Source of the DNA: Methylovulum miyakonense HT12
GTDB taxonomy: Bacteria > Pseudomonadota > Gammaproteobacteria > Methylococcales > Methylomonadaceae
DNA length: 64,000 nt
Direction of reading: 5' to 3'
Assembly: GCF_000384075.1 (NCBI RefSeq)
Contig: NZ_KB913025.1
Span: 934,119 to 998,118 of the forward strand
The stretch's first letter is position 1; the number at the start of each line of letters is the position of its first letter. Made by a program: the position numbers and the translations under genes. Positions 42,833 through 51,825 of this stretch are shown piece after piece. The notes under the pieces were generated by a model, which worked only from the letters and a program-made list of their open reading frames with translations, was not told the DNA's origin and did no database searches.

Positions 42833-43657
42833 ATGGCTTTATTAAAACCTGTAGTACCTGTTACAACCTTACCTGAAACTGAAACCGTGCCTGTCGCATC
42901 AGTTCAGGAAACTACAACACACACCCCTACCGTGGACCCTGTGGTGCTCGAAACATTTGCGCCGTTGGAATCATCAGCCCCAGCCCAACAGTTGGCCGAA
43001 GTCCCTGCAACTAACACAGCCGTGGCCACAACTTCCCCACCGGCAGAACCTGTGTCGGGAGGGCATCTTACGATGAGGGATTTCTCTGAGGCCGGTTTCA
43101 ACGGCCTTATCGTTGACTCCCGTACATTTCCGATCATCAACCTGAAGAATGACGGCCACTTCAAGGACATGGATGATTTTGATTATGGTACGGAAATGCG
43201 CGGGCGGCTTCTCTCCTCCGCAGAGAAGATCGTGATGACTGCGAAATACCCAGACCCGTATAAACCAGGAACAAACCTGGAAGACGTGGTGTTTTGCATT
43301 GACGAAACTCGCCTTGCGTCTGGCCGGCTGGTTTCCGATTGGAAAGAAGAAATGGTTAAACGCGGTGGTTCTTCCCAATTTGGAACAACGTTCGAAGAGC
43401 GCCGTTACACAGACGTGTTAGTGGTGGTTGACCAGCCGGGAGTCGAGTACGACGGTGAAATGCGTATCTGGTCTATTGCGCCGACATCCCGTGGCCGCCT
43501 GACAGGGGTTCTAAACATCATGGCAGCAAAAGCCGGATGGAAAACAGCCCAGGAACTGAAGGAACATATGTCGGAAAAAGTGGTGGTGGCAAGCGTTGGG
43601 GCAGCGGTGCCACATGATAAAGGGTCGTTCTATCCTTGGAACTTCAAGGCGCTATAA
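42833..43657 (+). CDS. Unknown replication-cluster protein (possible ssDNA-binding candidate)
   Basis: 274 residues. Residues 1-75 are a disordered Thr/Val/Pro/Ala-rich region; 80-270 form an ordered domain (NGLIVDSRTFPIINLKNDGH; MRGRLLSSAEKIVMTAKYPD; YTDVLVVVDQPGVEYDG). It lies between NrdJb-like and DNA polymerase genes, typical of single-stranded DNA-binding proteins in other phages. I cannot identify the fold; the role is inference. Confidence 0.5.
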   Translation: MALLKPVVPVTTLPETETVPVASVQETTTHTPTVDPVVLETFAPLESSAPAQQLAEVPATNTAVATTSPPAEPVSGGHLTMRDFSEAGFNGLIVDSRTFPIINLKNDGHFKDMDDFDYGTEMRGRLLSSAEKIVMTAKYPDPYKPGTNLEDVVFCIDETRLASGRLVSDWKEEMVKRGGSSQFGTTFEERRYTDVLVVVDQPGVEYDGEMRIWSIAPTSRGRLTGVLNIMAAKAGWKTAQELKEHMSEKVVVASVGAAVPHDKGSFYPWNFKAL

Positions 43658-43674
43658 CCCACTGATACCCCTAC

Positions 43675-43721
43675 CCCCTACACCCAGCACGGTGTAGGGG
43701 AGTTTTACATTAACCGGAGAT
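43675..43721 (+). promoter_or_regulatory. Punctuation element
   Basis: CCCCTACACC-CAGCAC-GGTGTAGGGG, then ACCGGAGAT at 43713-43721, 5 nt before ATG 43727. Confidence 0.92.
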
Positions 43722-43726
43722 AATTA

Positions 43727-46700
43727 ATGAACATCAAGACCCTGTTCGATTTACGGGGTATGGTTATCCATGCCTTAAATGCCAGCACCGACCGTGAACC
43801 CATCACACTCCCCAGCGGTGAAAAGGCCAACAGCGTTGGCCACTGCCTCAATAATTTTATTGAGATGTACCTGCTGCCAACCATACAAGAAACCCGCCTG
43901 AACGATATTATTGCTGTCAGAGACGGCGGCAATGAATACCGTAAAGCACTGTATCCTGAATACAAAGCCAACCGGGCAGGTAAAGACCCGGAGCTGTCAA
44001 TCCACCATAGCAATTGCGTCAATGCCGTTATTGACCTTTTAAAAGGCCTGGGCATACCGGTTGCCGAAATCCCTGGAGTTGAGGCGGATGACATCCTGGC
44101 CTATCTGGTAGAGAAATTACCAGGTCCTAAGATGATTTACACAGTAGACCAGGACCTACTGCAACTGTCCTCCCCCGACTGCCTGGTTTTTTTGAAAACC
44201 CAAATCAACACCGACGGGTACGCCCTTTATAACTGCAGCGGATCCAGCAAGCAACTGTTGATGACGGTTCATCCACGGCATGTGGCCTTGCTGAAATCCA
44301 TTGTTGGGGATTCGTCGGATAATTATGGCGGCGTAAAAGGCGTGGGGCCTGTGGCCTTTGCCAAACTAGCAGAAGTCTACGGATTGGATGGGTTAGATGA
44401 ATTGTGTTCAATTATTAGTAAGGATGGTTATGCCACCTTACAAGAAGTCATCAACCAAACAGGGGACAAAACCTTGGTGGCCTTGTTTGAGCGCCGTGAC
44501 GAGTGGAAACTAGGCTGGAATCTGGCCAACCTGGCCCCGCAGCTGGTCGGCGAGCGTAAAACCACCAAGTTCAATAACATCATTTGGACGAAGCGCCTGC
44601 CCAGTCCAGAGCGTGTCAACCGCATCTTGGCTGAACATGGTTGCGGGTATCTCTACCCAAAACTAAAACCGGTACTCCCAACGAAAACACTGATTACAGC
44701 GGACAACATGCCGCCATTGTCTCGTTTTGAAAGTGCGTTCAAACAATCCGAAGTCATCGCCGTTGACTGGGAGACCACGGATTACCTACAGCACCAACCT
44801 TTTCGTGATGCAACCAAAGGCCGTGAATTTGTTGACATGCTATCTGCCAAATTGACAGGGTCGGGTTTTACCTTCGGGCGAAATTACGAACACACAATAT
44901 ATGTGTCGTATGACCATGCAGACACTAATAATTTGCCACGGGAAACGCTGCTGGATTTACTGGGGGTGATACCGGACGAATCAGTTATAGCTATTCAAAA
45001 CTGCCTACCTGGGGATGTGGAGGTTCTAACTAGAGATGGTTGGGCGTGTATAAAGGACACGAATTGCAGCCAAGAAATTATGCAATGGGATAGTACAACA
45101 GGAGAGTTGTCTTTTGCCCATCCGACACAGAAAGTAGAGGCGGACGCTGACACTCTTTTGAAGTGGGACACGTTGTACCACTCTTGTACCTACACACCAG
45201 AGCATCGAATGTACTTCCAATCAAATCACTGCTTCCCTAAGTGGAAGGCGGAACCTTGTAAGCAAGTATCTGAGTATCATCCGAATACTGTATACATCCC
45301 TCTAGCAGGCATATACAACCACCCTTCTGTTCAATTGACGGAGGCCGAGGCTCGGCTATTGGAAGCGATACGGGCCGATGGGCATTTCCCTGTGAACAGA
45401 TCTAAGCAGATTAAGTTTCACTTCATAAAACAACGAAAGATAGACCGGCTCCTAGAATTGTGTAGGGAGGCAGGGATCGAGACTGTTGTAGTTAAAGAAA
45501 CAGATGGGTCGGTGCGTGTAACACTACAATCAAGCTCTTTGGTAGGTAAGTTTAGAAGCTTACTGGGGGTAGAACGACGTTACACAAAAACTCTGGTACT
45601 GTCTTTGGATATAAAGGCCAGAGAATATATCCTTGATGAGGTTAAGTTTTGGGACGGAGGCTCTGTATATAAGAAAGGTGCTCACTTTTATTCAATAGAT
45701 GTGGAGACTGTGGACGCGATCCAATTAATGGCTCATATATCTGGGTGGCGGTGTTCTGGTTCATGGGGGGGGAATAAAAAGGGGTATGGGCTACTAAACG
45801 GTAAAAACATCTTTAGAGGGACACTGTACCCAAGATCACGAGCCAAATTAATGCAGACCCCTGTTGAGGTGCCACATAACGGAAAAGTATTTTGTTTTTC
45901 TGTACCTTCTGGGGCGTTTATGGTGCGTTCGAAAGGCAAGATACATATTACCGGAAACTGTATGTTCGAAAATACAGTGCTCCGCTGCAATTTTAATGGT
46001 GCCTTTCTGACGAATTGCCACGACACCAAGGTGATGGCTAGCTACGTCGATGAAAACCAACCGGCAGGCTTAAAAGACCGGGCATTACTACACCTCAACT
46101 ACAGACAAACCCATTACGGTGATGTGATCGCCAAAGGCAAAACGATGTCCGACTACTCCGCCGAGCATGTGTTCCAATACGGCGCAGACGACCCGCTAGT
46201 CACTGCCCACTTATATGATTTCTACAAAATGATCATGCAGATCGAAGGCACGTTTGACTTCTGTGTGGCCAATGAAATGGAACCTATTGAGATGATCTCG
46301 GAAGGGTTCATCGCCGGGGTGTCGGTGGATTGGGATGAATTGGAACGGCAAGGCATTGAAGACCGCAAAACTTTGGATGAGTCCATCGTTAAGATCAGGG
46401 AGCTGATCGTAGCAAACCAAACTGAAGAGACCATCGAATCCGGTGTTGACCGTATCTACTCGGAAGATGTTGAAGAAGTGGTGGCGCGGGTCAATACCGA
46501 CTTCAAGGCGGGCAAATTTAACGGCCTGGCCGACCCGGCAGAGCTGGTTCGTGACCGTGAGATTTCCGCCAAATCTATTGCCCTGCGGAAGAAGTTGGAA
46601 GGGTTGGTAACCTATCAGCCGTATGTCGAAACGTCCGTTGATGCCGCCATTGATATGACCCCGTCCGACATCAACCCCCTGCTGGAAGGTCTGGGAATAC

Positions 46701-48457
46701 CAAAACTGGAAGCTGGGACCGACGCGTTGCAAGGTTATAAGCTAGCCGATTTTTTGAAAAAACAGCAACTGGTTTCTGACTGGGCAAAGCCTTACATGTC
46801 CAACTCTCCCGAAGCGGCCACATTCTTACGGTTGTTGGTGCCTGCTGTAGCTTACAACGACACCGCCAAAACCAAACTCGCTAAAGGTGAAGGGCGTGCC
46901 CACCAGGTCTATAAAGAATGGCAGGAATATGCAAAAACCTTGAGGGGAGAGAAGGTGAAAGTGTCCTCAACCGGGTTCGAAATGAACCTTAACTCCCCCC
47001 TGCAAATGAAAGCGCTGCTGTACGGCATGTTTGACTTGCCTGCCCGTTTACGTGGTTTCGAAATCAGCGACACCCGCAAGGCGTTGGGTCTGGTAACCCC
47101 CACCATCCAAGCCAATGAAGATGCCATAGTCACGGCATTGGCGGAAGACTGTGCAGACCATTCCTGGAAAAAAGAAGCCTTGGAAGCGTTAATGGCGGCG
47201 AAAAAATGCCAAACCCGTATCAGCATGTTTTACGACGTTTATCCAAAATGGCAACATCCCGTTGACGGGCTAATCCACCCTCAGGTTAACAGTTGTGGGA
47301 CAGAAACCAGACGCCCTACGGGTTCGTCCCCCAACCCACTACAATGGCCTAAGCGAGGGGACGGGGTTAAGTTTCGTAACTGCATCCTACCTAACGAAAA
47401 GTTGGGTCACGACCTGATTGTGTCAATAGACTGGAGCCAGCAGGAGCTTCGTATTGCGGCGGCCTTGTCGATGGATGAAGCCATGCTGGATTGTTATATT
47501 GGGAAGGATGTCGAACATGTAATATCTGGCGACGTGGAGGCGTTGCTGGGCGAAGCCCTATTGTCTAGGTTCCTTAAAACAAGCACGAAAGACATCCACA
47601 CCCAAACCGCATCAGGTCTGTTGAAGTGGGCATACGATGATGTGGTGGCCGCGTTATCTGGAGATGATAAAACCCTAGCTAAGACTGCTAAGGATGCGCG
47701 TGTTACGTCGAAACCCATCAATTTCGGGGGCACCTATGGTATTGGTAGCGGCAAGCTTGCCAGGCAGTTAATTTGCCCTATCACAGAGGCCAAACAATAT
47801 TTGGCAGATAAAAAAGCGCTGTATCATGGGTTTGAGCGTTGGCGTGAAAACGTCATCAACCTCGTCTGCCAGCAAGGGTTTGTCACCACTGCCTTCGGCA
47901 ACCGCCGCCATGTGTTCGACCAGATTACCACCCAAGACGAAGGGCTATGGGCATCTGTCTGCCGCCAAGTGGTGAACTACCTTATCCAAGGAGTTTGTGC
48001 CGATAACTTGAAGCGCACGATGACCGCTATCCGGCAGCAAGGCATAACACAACGCACTGGTGCGGTGCTTATAGCTCCGATCTACGATGAGTTGGTGTTC
48101 TCAGTACACAGCAGCAATGCGGTTGACTTAATCATGAATGTCCACAGCATCATGACCAGGGATATACCAGGAATGGCGGTGCCGATGTTGGCTGAGCCTT
48201 CCTTGGGGATCAACTTTGGGGTGCAGGTAGAAATCGGGGCGTTCCCGACACCTGAAAAAATCGAATCGGCAATGTCTAAGGCTTTTGCTGTGCCACGGCA
48301 GTTGTGGGTTCATTATGGGTCGGATTCCTATATCGAAACCCATGACTTACGGGATCTCAAACACTTAGCGGAAGTGCCTGAAGACTTGTATGACGTGACG
48401 GATATACCGGAGCATGAAGAACGGTTTAAACAGCAAATATTACAAGTAGCCGCTTAA
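43727..48457 (+). CDS. polA: FEN-exonuclease-DNA polymerase A fusion with intein
   Basis: 1576 residues; about 1257 after splicing. Residues 1-300: 5' flap nuclease (EADDILAYL near 118, GDSSDNYGG near 194). About 340-840: DEDDy 3'-5' exonuclease (AVDWETTDY; YGADD). From about 1000: family A polymerase with motif A IDWSQQELR (near 1233), motif B TSKPINFGGTYG (near 1326) and motif C IYDELVF (near 1451; the usual His is Tyr). An intein of 319 residues (426-744) splits exonuclease motif II. It is the replicative polymerase of the phage and begins with a complete punctuation element. Confidence 0.93.
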   Translation: MNIKTLFDLRGMVIHALNASTDREPITLPSGEKANSVGHCLNNFIEMYLLPTIQETRLNDIIAVRDGGNEYRKALYPEYKANRAGKDPELSIHHSNCVNAVIDLLKGLGIPVAEIPGVEADDILAYLVEKLPGPKMIYTVDQDLLQLSSPDCLVFLKTQINTDGYALYNCSGSSKQLLMTVHPRHVALLKSIVGDSSDNYGGVKGVGPVAFAKLAEVYGLDGLDELCSIISKDGYATLQEVINQTGDKTLVALFERRDEWKLGWNLANLAPQLVGERKTTKFNNIIWTKRLPSPERVNRILAEHGCGYLYPKLKPVLPTKTLITADNMPPLSRFESAFKQSEVIAVDWETTDYLQHQPFRDATKGREFVDMLSAKLTGSGFTFGRNYEHTIYVSYDHADTNNLPRETLLDLLGVIPDESVIAIQNCLPGDVEVLTRDGWACIKDTNCSQEIMQWDSTTGELSFAHPTQKVEADADTLLKWDTLYHSCTYTPEHRMYFQSNHCFPKWKAEPCKQVSEYHPNTVYIPLAGIYNHPSVQLTEAEARLLEAIRADGHFPVNRSKQIKFHFIKQRKIDRLLELCREAGIETVVVKETDGSVRVTLQSSSLVGKFRSLLGVERRYTKTLVLSLDIKAREYILDEVKFWDGGSVYKKGAHFYSIDVETVDAIQLMAHISGWRCSGSWGGNKKGYGLLNGKNIFRGTLYPRSRAKLMQTPVEVPHNGKVFCFSVPSGAFMVRSKGKIHITGNCMFENTVLRCNFNGAFLTNCHDTKVMASYVDENQPAGLKDRALLHLNYRQTHYGDVIAKGKTMSDYSAEHVFQYGADDPLVTAHLYDFYKMIMQIEGTFDFCVANEMEPIEMISEGFIAGVSVDWDELERQGIEDRKTLDESIVKIRELIVANQTEETIESGVDRIYSEDVEEVVARVNTDFKAGKFNGLADPAELVRDREISAKSIALRKKLEGLVTYQPYVETSVDAAIDMTPSDINPLLEGLGIPKLEAGTDALQGYKLADFLKKQQLVSDWAKPYMSNSPEAATFLRLLVPAVAYNDTAKTKLAKGEGRAHQVYKEWQEYAKTLRGEKVKVSSTGFEMNLNSPLQMKALLYGMFDLPARLRGFEISDTRKALGLVTPTIQANEDAIVTALAEDCADHSWKKEALEALMAAKKCQTRISMFYDVYPKWQHPVDGLIHPQVNSCGTETRRPTGSSPNPLQWPKRGDGVKFRNCILPNEKLGHDLIVSIDWSQQELRIAAALSMDEAMLDCYIGKDVEHVISGDVEALLGEALLSRFLKTSTKDIHTQTASGLLKWAYDDVVAALSGDDKTLAKTAKDARVTSKPINFGGTYGIGSGKLARQLICPITEAKQYLADKKALYHGFERWRENVINLVCQQGFVTTAFGNRRHVFDQITTQDEGLWASVCRQVVNYLIQGVCADNLKRTMTAIRQQGITQRTGAVLIAPIYDELVFSVHSSNAVDLIMNVHSIMTRDIPGMAVPMLAEPSLGINFGVQVEIGAFPTPEKIESAMSKAFAVPRQLWVHYGSDSYIETHDLRDLKHLAEVPEDLYDVTDIPEHEERFKQQILQVAA
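45002..45958 (+). mobile_element. Intein with LAGLIDADG-type endonuclease in polymerase exonuclease motif
   Basis: Starts with Cys (residue 426) in IQN|CLPGDVEVLTRDGW, has a block B TPEH motif (YTPEHRMYF), and ends FMVRSKGKIHITGN|C, where the +1 residue is Cys. The penultimate residue is Gly rather than the usual His, as in some active phage inteins. A middle domain with LLEAIRADGHF resembles LAGLIDADG motif 1; the second motif is weak (AIQLMAHISGW). Insertion lies at the conserved exonuclease II motif (AIQN/CMFENTVL). Confidence 0.92.
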
Positions 48458-48488
48458 GGGGGTATTTATATCAGCACAACGTAAACCA

Positions 48489-48713
48489 TTGGACACATCC
48501 AAAAAGGACCGGCGTACCGAAGCAAAAGCCCTTAACACCCAAATCCTGGTGTCGCGGGGCGTTACGTTCGAATCCCTTAAAGACGGGTATCATTTAATTA
48601 TCCGTATGGGCAGTAGGCGCATCCATTACTGGCCGTCAACCGATAAATGGATGGAAAACCGCAAGCCCGTGAGGTATGGGATAAAATCGTTGTTGTCGTG
48701 CCTAAACGCATAA
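48489..48713 (+). CDS. Small basic phage protein, 74 residues
   Basis: The frame reads STKKDRRTEAKALNTQ-like basic sequence then LKDGYHLIIRMGSRRIHYWP, which resembles small phage DNA-associated proteins. No ATG is available: TTG 48489 is possible, but AAGGGGG-TATTTAT-ATA (48468) sits at ideal spacing, as if an ATG had become ATA (SAQRKPLDTSKKDRR). Start uncertain; protein likely real. Confidence 0.5.
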   Translation: MDTSKKDRRTEAKALNTQILVSRGVTFESLKDGYHLIIRMGSRRIHYWPSTDKWMENRKPVRYGIKSLLSCLNA

Positions 48714-48772
48714 ATGACATAAATTCCTTATCGACAATCCGCGCAACTTACCTTATATTGTAGCCTCACTTA

Positions 48773-48820
48773 TCCGGCATGGTTGACAGCACCTTCCATG
48801 CCGGACACCAAACCGGAGAC
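48773..48820 (+). promoter_or_regulatory. Punctuation element, larger loop
   Basis: TCCGGCATGG/CCATGCCGGA arms around TTGACAGCACCTT, then ACCGGAGAC at 48812-48820, 3 nt before ATG 48824. Confidence 0.85.
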
Positions 48821-48823
48821 ATT

Positions 48824-49588
48824 ATGGATACCTCGATCCCCTACACTCTAGTAGTGTTTGATACGGAGACGACTGGCGTTGACCCAACGGTTGACGAAGT
48901 TTGCCAGTTCGCCTGTATCGCCATCAAAAGCACCCACCCCGAAAATATCGTCGAATTTGAAAGCCTTTGCGACCCTGGCCGGCACATCCCTGAGGAGGCC
49001 ATAGCGAAGCATGGCATACCTAACGAAGCCGTAGTTGGAAAGCCTAAAACCCGAAATCTATTAAATGAAGTTATGGCGGAACTTTTCGAGTTTGCTGCCG
49101 GAACCCAGCTGATCCTTGGCGGCCATAATACAAAATTCGACTGGAATTTCTTGCAGAAGCATGTGTTCATCCCTGATGACACGCTATCTCTTTGCACACT
49201 CCGTATGGCTAGGGTGTTGGCACCTAATTCCGATAACCACCAACTCGAACACCTCTACAGAAACCACTACTCCCTGCAATCCCCACGAACAAAAACCGCG
49301 CACGATGCGCTATGTGACGTGTGGATGAGTTATGAGCTGCTGAATCACTGGCTGTCCCAGCGCCCTGACCTGTCAATACTTGAAATCGCTGACGAACTCA
49401 AGCTCCCTATGAAGCTTGAGACGATGCCGTTCGGCAAAAATAAAGGCCGCCCGTTCTCTGAGATCCCGTATAAAGCCCTGCGTTGGTATGTGGATCAAGG
49501 CAGTGCTATGGATCAGGATGTTAGATTTACGGCAGGAGTTTGGTGTAAGCTATGGGAAACCCCAGCAGAAATGATGGCAAGAGGTTAG
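48824..49588 (+). CDS. DnaQ-like 3'-5' exonuclease
   Basis: 254 residues. DEDDh motifs: VVFDTETTGVD (ExoI), GGHNTKFDWNFL (ExoII), and KTAHDALCDVW (ExoIII, His-x4-Asp). The C-terminal 60 residues include MPFGKNKGRPFSEIPYKALR, a DUF3820-like tail commonly fused to such exonucleases. Start set at 48824 by the leader. It may proofread or trim ends alongside the polymerase. Overlaps the next gene. Confidence 0.9.
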   Translation: MDTSIPYTLVVFDTETTGVDPTVDEVCQFACIAIKSTHPENIVEFESLCDPGRHIPEEAIAKHGIPNEAVVGKPKTRNLLNEVMAELFEFAAGTQLILGGHNTKFDWNFLQKHVFIPDDTLSLCTLRMARVLAPNSDNHQLEHLYRNHYSLQSPRTKTAHDALCDVWMSYELLNHWLSQRPDLSILEIADELKLPMKLETMPFGKNKGRPFSEIPYKALRWYVDQGSAMDQDVRFTAGVWCKLWETPAEMMARG

Positions 49589-50025
49589 AGCAAACCATAC
49601 AGGCAGCCCTACAGCAACACCACCTGCATAATAGGTCTAATTTCGTCCGCCTATATGACCAGACATCGACAGGAGGTAGAGGGTTCGCGTTGCCTGGGGA
49701 CTTCTATTGGTTTGTGCCTGGTAATGCAATTTTGATTGAATGCAAATCAACTGCAATCTGTAAGCCGCTACTATCGCTGGTACGGTCGTCTAAACACAGT
49801 AAAGACCAGATACCACGGCACAGATTGCACCATTTGTCAGGACATCCCAGCGTCTATCTTTATGGGGACTTACTAAACGATGAAATAACCGCATACGACG
49901 GGGAGTCCGTGGTGGCTGCGGTTAATGAAAAGAAAAAGGACTTGGTAATAATTTCAAAAGCAGATATGTCGTCTACAGGTGGGCTGTTAGACAACATTAT
50001 CCAACATATCAGGAGCTGTAAATGA
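49552..50025 (+). CDS. PD-(D/E)XK nuclease, resolvase-like
   Basis: 157 residues. The core motif is visible: PGDFYWFVPGNAILIECKST, i.e. Asp then Glu-x-Lys, typical of PD-(D/E)XK nucleases. Size and N-terminal MGNPSRNDGKRLEQTIQ helix suit a Holliday junction resolvase-like or VRR-type enzyme acting on branched DNA. Starts inside the exonuclease gene (37-nt overlap) and overlaps the next gene by 4 nt. Confidence 0.8.
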   Translation: MGNPSRNDGKRLEQTIQAALQQHHLHNRSNFVRLYDQTSTGGRGFALPGDFYWFVPGNAILIECKSTAICKPLLSLVRSSKHSKDQIPRHRLHHLSGHPSVYLYGDLLNDEITAYDGESVVAAVNEKKKDLVIISKADMSSTGGLLDNIIQHIRSCK

Positions 50026-50669
50026 GTGATTTAACTAAGAAGCTTAGCCAATACATGAAACCGGGGACTTACAAAAAAGGGGAAAACATAACCATAAACC
50101 TGGCCCAATTCGACGGGCTAATTATTGTCGATAAAGGCATCTGCCTTGTGGAGACTAGCCGGGAATCTGCAAAGGCACGCGGCAAATATGACGTGTCCGT
50201 AGGGGTGTTGAAACCAGAAGGGTCGATGATCGGACTGGAATTCTTCTTTGTTCCGCAGACCCTAAGATATCCCGCCTCAGTGAGGTCTGTCACCGATTCC
50301 GACGTACGGACAATGACCAGGAAAAAATTCGCCAGCCTGCTGGATACAGAACTTGCAAGTATCAAGACTTTCATCTTCGAGGAGATTGCCAGGCAACTGG
50401 CGGATTATTTTAACTCCCTGCAATTGCAGTTGGAGCGGCAGGCCAAGGCGGCGCCAGAGGATAGGGTATTGGATGTGTTTGAGCACGTCAGGCCTATCGT
50501 AGGAACCCCCCACCCAGCAGGTACCGAAATAAAGATACCAACGTATGTCCTGCAGCGGCTGGCGGGGGATTCCCCCCGGTCGTTTCAGGAAGGGGCCAAA
50601 CGCCTCATGCAGGAAGGGAAGTTGTTAAAGTCAGGGAGGGCTTCATGGGTGTTACCAACCCATAACTAA
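50022..50669 (+). CDS. Crp/Fnr-type regulator
   Basis: 215 residues; ATG overlaps the previous stop. An N-terminal cyclic-nucleotide-binding-like beta roll (TYKKGENITINLAQFDGLII; GVLKPEGSMIGLEFF), a long dimer helix, and a C-terminal winged helix (EIKIPTYVLQRLAGDSPRSF). The Arg/Ser signature for cAMP binding is not obvious, so the ligand is unknown. Embedded in the recombination block, it could bind phage operators. Confidence 0.7.
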   Translation: MSDLTKKLSQYMKPGTYKKGENITINLAQFDGLIIVDKGICLVETSRESAKARGKYDVSVGVLKPEGSMIGLEFFFVPQTLRYPASVRSVTDSDVRTMTRKKFASLLDTELASIKTFIFEEIARQLADYFNSLQLQLERQAKAAPEDRVLDVFEHVRPIVGTPHPAGTEIKIPTYVLQRLAGDSPRSFQEGAKRLMQEGKLLKSGRASWVLPTHN

Positions 50670-50673
50670 CCAC

Positions 50674-50716
50674 AGGCTGCCGCAGCACCGGCAGCCTTTT
50701 AACAAAAACCGGAGAC
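50674..50716 (+). promoter_or_regulatory. Punctuation element with T-run
   Basis: AGGCTGCCG-CAGCAC-CGGCAGCCT followed by TTT (could also terminate), then ACCGGAGAC at 50708-50716, 4 nt before ATG 50721. Confidence 0.92.
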
Positions 50717-50720
50717 AACC

Positions 50721-51812
50721 ATGTCCTTATTATTTTGGACAGACCCGCACTTGGGTCTGAACCGCACTTCCCACACCACCCCTGTCTCCCGTGTAAAATT
50801 ACGGGACGCTTTATATACCCAAGCAAATAATATCCTGAACCGATCCCATATAGAGGGCCACTCGGCTATCTGCTTGGGAGACCTGTTTGACACCACCGAC
50901 AATGAAGAAGCCGTCATCGCCCAAGGGGCTTCGATAGCTGGCCGCTGTGCTTTGGTTTTATCAGGCAATCATGATCTCGCTAACCGCGACGGCAAAATGT
51001 CCTCGCTGGAATTGATAGGGCATTTGTCGCCGGATAGCTCGGTTGCATTGGCGGACAGCACATCTGACTATTTTGTTGTTGAATTTCCTGAGGCGAATGT
51101 CATTGTCGTGCCACATAAACGCACCCAAACCTTGTTTGACTTGACTTTGCAAGAAATAGGCCTGCACGTACGCCGGATACCAACTAAGGTTAACATTCTA
51201 GTGTTGCACTGCAACTACGAATCCCCTTTCGCCACTGACGACTCATCTCTGAATTTGACGCGGGATATAGCAGGGCTGTTGCTAGGGGATGACCATGACA
51301 CCAAACAAACCGTAGATTACATCTTGATTGGCCATGAACACATCCCTAGGGCTGATTTCGGCGGCAAGTTGCAGATTCTAGGAAATACCCATCCGACATC
51401 CTTTTCGGATATTTCCGATAAATTTATATGGGAATTCGATGGCACAAAGCTATCACCTGTAAAGATTTGGAGCAAAGACTCTCACTTGGTTAAAGATTGG
51501 GAATGGTTGTTAAACGAAACTTCAACCGCCCCTACTACCCTAGACATGGAGTTGGTTTTTGCAGGTATGCAATTCATCGAGATCAACGGCACCGCCCCCG
51601 CCCGCAAACTGCCAGAGATAGCCAAAGCCGTGCAGAAATTGTGGAGCCAAGCTCCTGATGCCTTGATGATCCGCAACAACGTCAAGTCCGAAGCCGTGCA
51701 AGTCGAAGCCAAAGAAATGAACCGGGCATTGGATATCCCCTCCCGTATTACTGAGGAATTACAAGGATCTCCTTTCGCCAACACCTGGGCCAACTACCTA
51801 AGCCGTATTTAA
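50721..51812 (+). CDS. SbcD/Mre11-like nuclease (T4 gp47 type)
   Basis: 363 residues. Calcineurin-like phosphoesterase motifs in order: TDPHLG (7-12), GDLFD (53-57), GNHD (82-85), HCNY, GHEH. Such subunits form a complex with Rad50/SbcC ATPases and process DNA ends and hairpins. The partner gene follows after 13 nt. Hairpin-opening nuclease activity is noteworthy given the giant palindrome in this genome. Confidence 0.92.
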   Translation: MSLLFWTDPHLGLNRTSHTTPVSRVKLRDALYTQANNILNRSHIEGHSAICLGDLFDTTDNEEAVIAQGASIAGRCALVLSGNHDLANRDGKMSSLELIGHLSPDSSVALADSTSDYFVVEFPEANVIVVPHKRTQTLFDLTLQEIGLHVRRIPTKVNILVLHCNYESPFATDDSSLNLTRDIAGLLLGDDHDTKQTVDYILIGHEHIPRADFGGKLQILGNTHPTSFSDISDKFIWEFDGTKLSPVKIWSKDSHLVKDWEWLLNETSTAPTTLDMELVFAGMQFIEINGTAPARKLPEIAKAVQKLWSQAPDALMIRNNVKSEAVQVEAKEMNRALDIPSRITEELQGSPFANTWANYLSRI

Positions 51813-51825
51813 GGACACTACCATT

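Noticed and set aside
50674-50700. All CAGCAC hairpins as ordinary rho-independent terminators
   Set aside because: Only this copy has a short T-run; the others lack U-tracts, and ordinary terminators do not keep a constant six-base loop coupled to a fixed downstream leader.
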